From contig CAXIPT010000023.1 in NCBI GenBank assembly GCA_964030475.1, positions 251,687-315,686 of the forward strand: 64,000 nucleotides of DNA. Direction: 5' to 3'. Positions 59,948 through 64,000 of this stretch are shown here, one piece after another. A program made the translations under genes and the position numbers. The notes under the pieces are model-generated. The model was not told the DNA's origin. It was given only the letters and a program-made list of their open reading frames with translations, and did no database searches. Source of the stretch: Tethya wilhelma. Lineage: Eukaryota > Porifera > Demospongiae > Tethyida > Tethyidae. Position 1 is the stretch's first letter, and each line of letters opens with the position of its first letter.

Positions 59948-60389
59948 TAGTAGGCTTTCGAGTAAAACTCTGCTGATTGTAGTAACACTGTTTTCAGAAT
60001 GTCTGATCCTTTTAATAGCGTATTCTGTATAGGAGCTATTAGCAATCCCATACTGCATTTGCAAAGATGAACAAAAGCTTGCTAGCTCTTCAAAATACTC
60101 CGGGAGAGCTGTCCAGGTTTGCCATCAAAATCCTTGGACTTAGTCCGGTATCCGTACTATCCATATAGGAATAGGTAGTGACATTTTTATTGTCTATTGG
60201 GTTATATAGAGATATCTCGACCAATGGATTCCAATATGCTACCATGCAGTTGACTCCCCACATAGAGATTTGTTGACGAATGGATTCTACTATGTATACA
60301 TGTGCTACCATGGCAGTTGACTCCCCACATAGAGTTAAGAGGTCCATATCTGTCCCATTCCATAAAACCAACAATATAATCTACTCTAA

Positions 60390-62170
60390 AAGATAGCACT
60401 TTCCACCAATCCGTCTCATTCTACAGTCCGAATTTACTCTAAGAGATAGCACTTTCCACCAATCCGTCCCATTCCACAGTCCGAACTATGGAATGTGCAA
60501 GGATTGACCAATGGAACATACTGTAAGAGAGAGCACTTTACTCCAATTCATCCATTTCCATAGTCCTAACTATGAAATAGGAATGGATGGACCAGTAGAA
60601 TCCACTCTAAGAGATAGCACTTTTCACCAATCCTTCCACAGTCCGAAGTATGGAATGGGCAAGGATTGATCAATGTAATCCACTCTAAGAGATAGCACTT
60701 TTCACTAATCCATCCAATTCCACAGTCCAAACTATGGAATGGGCAAGGATTGACCAATGGAATTCACTCTAAGAGATAGAACTTTCCACCAATTCGTCCC
60801 GTTCCACAGTCCGAAATATGGAACGGGTAAGGATTGACTAATGGAATCCACTCTAAGTGGAGAGCACTTTACTTCAATCCATCCATTTCCACAGTCCCAA
60901 CTAGAGAATGGTAATGGATGGACCAGTGGAATCCACTCTAAGAGATAGCACTTTTCACCAATCCGTCCAATTCCACAGTCCAAACTATGGAATGAGCAAG
61001 GATTGACCAATGGAATCCACTCTAAGAGATAGCACTTTCCACCAATCCGTCCCATTCCACAGTCCGAACTATGGAATGGGCAAGGATTGACCAAAGGAAT
61101 CCTTTCCACCAATTCGTCCCGTTCCACAGTCCGAACTATGGAACGAGTAAGGATTGACTAATGGAATCCACTCTAAGTGGAGAGCACTTTACTTCAATCC
61201 ATCCATTTCCACAGTCCCAACTAGGAAATGGTAATGGATGGACCAGTGGAATCCACTCTAAGAGATAGCACTTTTCACCAATCCGTCCAATTCCACAGTC
61301 CGAACTATGTTAATGGGAAGGATTGACCAATGGAATCCACTCTAAGAGATAGCACTTTCCACCAATCCGTCCCATTCCACAGTCCAAACTATGGAATGGG
61401 CAAGGATTGACCAATGGAATCCACTCTAAGAGATAGCACTTTCCACCAATCCGTCCCATTCTACAGTCCGAACTATGGAACGGGCAAGAATTGACCAATG
61501 GATTCCATTCTAAGAGATAGCACTTTTCACCAATCCGTCCAATTCCACAGTCCGAACTATGGAACGGGAAGGATTGACCAATGGAATCCACTCTAATAGA
61601 TAGTACTTTTCACCAATCCGTCCCATTGCACAGTCCAAACTATGGAATGGGCAAGGATTGACCAATGGAATTCACTCTAAGAGATAGCACTTTCCACCAA
61701 TCTGTCCCATTCCACAATGGAACGGGCAAGGATTGACCAATGGAATCCATTCTAAGAGATAGCACTTTTCATTAATCCGTCCAATTCCACAGTCCGAACT
61801 ATAGAACGGGCAAGGATTGACCAATGGAATCCATTCTAAGAGACAGCACTTTTTATCAATCCGTCCCATTCTACAGTCCAAACTATTGAATGAGCAAGGA
61901 TTGACCAATGGAATCCACTCTAAGAGATAGCACTTTCCACCAATCCGTCCCATTCCACAGTCCGAACTATGGAACGGGCAAGGATTGACCAATGGAATCC
62001 ATTCTAAGAGATAGCACTTTCCACCAATCCGTCCAATTCCACAGTCCGAGCTATGGAATGGGAATGGATGGACCAGTGGAATCCACTCTAAGAGATAGCA
62101 CGTTACACCATTCCTTCACCATTCCATATTCCTAACTGTGGAATGGGAATGGATGGACCAGTGGAATCTA
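60390..62170. repeat. 84-bp minisatellite, about 21 copies
   Basis: Unit: CCAATGGAATCCACTCTAAG, AGATAGCACTTTCCACCAAT, CCGTCCCATTCCACAGTCCG, AACTATGGAATGGGCAAGGA, TTGA. Variants alternate (for example GTGGAGAGCACTTTACTTCA units at ~60855 and ~61170). Because 84 is a multiple of 3, the minus strand stays open in places as LLEWIPLVNPCPFHSSDCG repeats, but this is not evidence of a gene. Confidence 0.9.
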
Positions 62171-62400
62171 TTGACATATATGACTAAAGCCATTGGCATA
62201 ACAATATAATTATATATAATTTTATGCATTACATAATTATTACAGGATACTGCGATAATATAAATAAGTAGACCTTTCGAAGTGTCCAACATGGTGATGA
62301 AAGCAATTTTTTTATACAGCGCAGTACATCATGCAAGTGACACAGTATTACGCATTAATTTTATACATGTCTAGTGAATAATTCTACTTAAAGAAAATTA
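62171..62400. other. Spacer, no gene seen
   Basis: AT-rich sequence between the minisatellite and the KDZ gene 3' end. Confidence 0.3.
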
Positions 62401-63700
62401 GAACGTTTAAGCTTTTCAATCTCTCTGCGATTGTGGAGCTCACAAATGTAAACAAGGAAGAACATTGTATGTATGTCGATTCATCTTCTGGGTCATCTTG
62501 CCATACCTGGACAAACACGAAAACACCTGTTCATGGAGTGTACATTTAACATCAATACTAGGTTAACCAATTTTAATGTTAGACACAATTACCTCCTTCA
62601 AATCAGGGAATAGGTATGCATCACAGGATTTCTTGCACCAAGAGTCCACGTGTCCTGCCATGTGCATCTTATCTACAGCCATGGTTATTGCGCTCAAAAT
62701 TTTTGTGGTAGGTGTTAGATCTCAGCGGCAACTGTTTTGTGAATATTTCCGGAGGTGACAGGCATCATCATAGCAAATATACTCTGTACAAATGAAGAAC
62801 AGTTTGTTGGTGAATGCCTGGTGTTATTTCCAATTTATTTGGATGGTGTGAAAAGGGTATCTTATATGACATTGTATTTTATTCATCCTATATAGGATGA
62901 ATGATTATGACAACTTACTTAAGTTAGACGCAATCAAAGGTGCATCCTGTAAGAATTGATGGAGATGACCATAGACTTAAGACTTTGACTCAGCCAGAAA
63001 TAGTTCACGAAGCATGGTGATCACCCCACAAGGCCACATTCCTGCAAGAATCCCTGAAAATGTTGATTTAAGGGTTGGTATTATCATGTTAGATACATTC
63101 ACTGCAGTAATACATAATTCCGGAAATTTCTGCGTTAAAAAATTTCACACAACAAATTTTTAGTGTGAAATTGTTGTCATAGTATAACGGTATCTGTGAC
63201 AGGCCATTAAAATTTATGTATAGTCACCGCAGACAACAAAGAATTTCTAAGCAAGAAAAGTGGCAGATCATCAGTTTTCACAAAAAAAGTAAAAACTACA
63301 GTTATTAATTACATGAAACTATATATACCAGCAGTCCTATGATTTAGATGCATAAATCGATCTTTCTCTGTTCTACAAGTCAACTCTTGCATTTCTTCAG
63401 TGTCTTCAAAGGAACTTTAGGAAACAAACAGTAGCGAGTGTATAATTAGTACAATGCGTGACAATATAACAAATATACCTACCCTTCCAAATCTTTAGGA
63501 CATGGCGTGTCTTTCTTTGCTTTTTTTTGATCAGAGTGCCAGACATATGACCATATAGTGGTGTTAAATTGACTCTGGTCTCAGTAGAAACTCCTGACTC
63601 AAAATTTGCAATCAACTCATGTGGGAGAGAAGATGCAGGTTCCCATGTGGCATAAAATTCAGGAATTCCTACCCACAAGACCTATTTTGTTGGACACGAA
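62400..63700 (-). pseudogene. KDZ-type transposase gene with chromodomain half (copy 2)
   Basis: Minus strand, in order: 63690-63485 reads LWVGIPEFYATWEPASSLPH and ELIANFESG, the C-terminal half of a chromodomain. 63060-62985 reads GILAGMWPCGVITMLRELFL. 62815-62595 reads ICYDDACHLRKYSQN, a TGA, then VDKMHMAGHVDSWCKKSCDA and YLFPDLKE. 62550-62400 reads FSCLSRYGKMTQKMNRHTYN and, shifted, YICELHNRREIEKLK before the stop. YDDACHL, VDKMH..GHVD.WC...C and FPDL with a C-terminal LHNRR are hallmark motifs of KDZ transposases. One stop and one frameshift are visible. It matches copy 1 (28860-33317) module for module and is closer to intact in this part. An R repeat begins at 63768, directly upstream, so the 5' half lies beyond the window or is interrupted. 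Confidence 0.65.
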
Positions 63701-63767
63701 AACATAAACTTTGATGAAATTTTGAATACCTCAATGTCACAATTATTTGCAGGTATATATATATATA

Positions 63768-64000
63768 TACAAGTAAAAAAAAACATTAGAAATGTAATGA
63801 GACACAGGAATGGCTAAATCGTAAAAAGAACGGAAACAAGATGAAATGGCTGTTAGACTGTGTGCAGAATTCTTCCTGTATGGGCTGCATTTAACAATCT
63901 CCTTATTGATTCTGAGACTCTTATTTTGCCCACAGGAAGAATTCCTTACACACTCAAACAGCCATTCCATCTTGTTTGCATTCTTTTTACGATTTAGCCA
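63768..64000. repeat. R-family foldback hairpin, cut by the window edge
   Basis: ACAAGTAAAAAAAAACATTA at 63770 and the paired right arm from ~63925 to the end; CACAGG type. It is preceded by a (TA)n run. The body presumably continues beyond the window. Confidence 0.75.

Noticed and set aside
60566..61992. Long minus-strand open frames with LLEWIPLVNPCPFHSSDCG repeats
   Set aside because: They follow from an 84-bp tandem repeat whose length is a multiple of three; starts and ends fall at unit variants, and there is no gene context.
1..64000. tRNA, rRNA and other structural RNA genes
   Set aside because: No cloverleaf with A and B boxes or rRNA-like block was recognised by eye; a covariance-model search would be needed to exclude them.

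Overview
The window is AT-rich animal DNA with short introns (about 60 to 200 bases), many broken reading frames and very dense transposon content. The mix of families (HECT-like ubiquitin-ligase fragments, KDZ transposases with CxC cysteine clusters and a chromodomain, CACTA, Helitron with an OTU domain, Penelope-like RT, IS630-like elements, an animal-type integrase-core gene) suggests a demosponge such as Amphimedon or a relative. That assignment is inference: no conserved host gene fixes the species. Single N bases at 22208, 28202, 50902 and 55413 look like scaffold joins.

Layout. 0-9 kb: a decayed integrase-core gene (minus), remnants of a HECT-associated gene (plus), then back-to-back copies of one ~1.05-kb repeat called R here. 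9.5-18 kb is the most gene-like part: a multi-exon plus-strand gene of unrecognised family behind a TATA box, a small three-exon RG-rich gene (minus), a CACTA transposase C-terminus (plus) and a BEN-domain-like gene (minus) whose start faces a HECT gene across a GC-rich gap. 18-21 kb: that HECT gene, frameshifted and missing its C-lobe. 21-28 kb: an IS630-like element with nested insertions, then R copies. 28.9-33.3 kb: a broken KDZ gene (minus) with an R copy inside it, head to head with a short DUF3987-like fragment. 34-37 kb: a foldback element and a Helitron N-terminal region with an OTU domain. 37-44 kb: minisatellites, a Penelope-like RT fragment, R copies. 45-54 kb: a gypsy-type gag remnant, IS630-like copies carrying a nested TIR element, a retrotransposon integrase zinc-domain remnant. 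55-59 kb: a broken HECT gene converging on an intact two-exon integrase gene. 60-62 kb: an 84-bp minisatellite. 62.4-63.7 kb: a second KDZ gene, cut by an R copy at the window edge.

How the parts relate. Almost every recognised protein is transposon-borne or TE-like. HECT-type sequence sits beside an integrase-core gene at both ends of the window (0.1-4.6 kb and 55.5-59.1 kb), so the two may travel together. The R family has two unlike ends that share a short motif, and its variants match at the two ends of each copy, as expected if one transposase reads both ends. The best candidate for a working gene is the integrase at 57707-59093, with D171, D228 and E263 in DD34E spacing.
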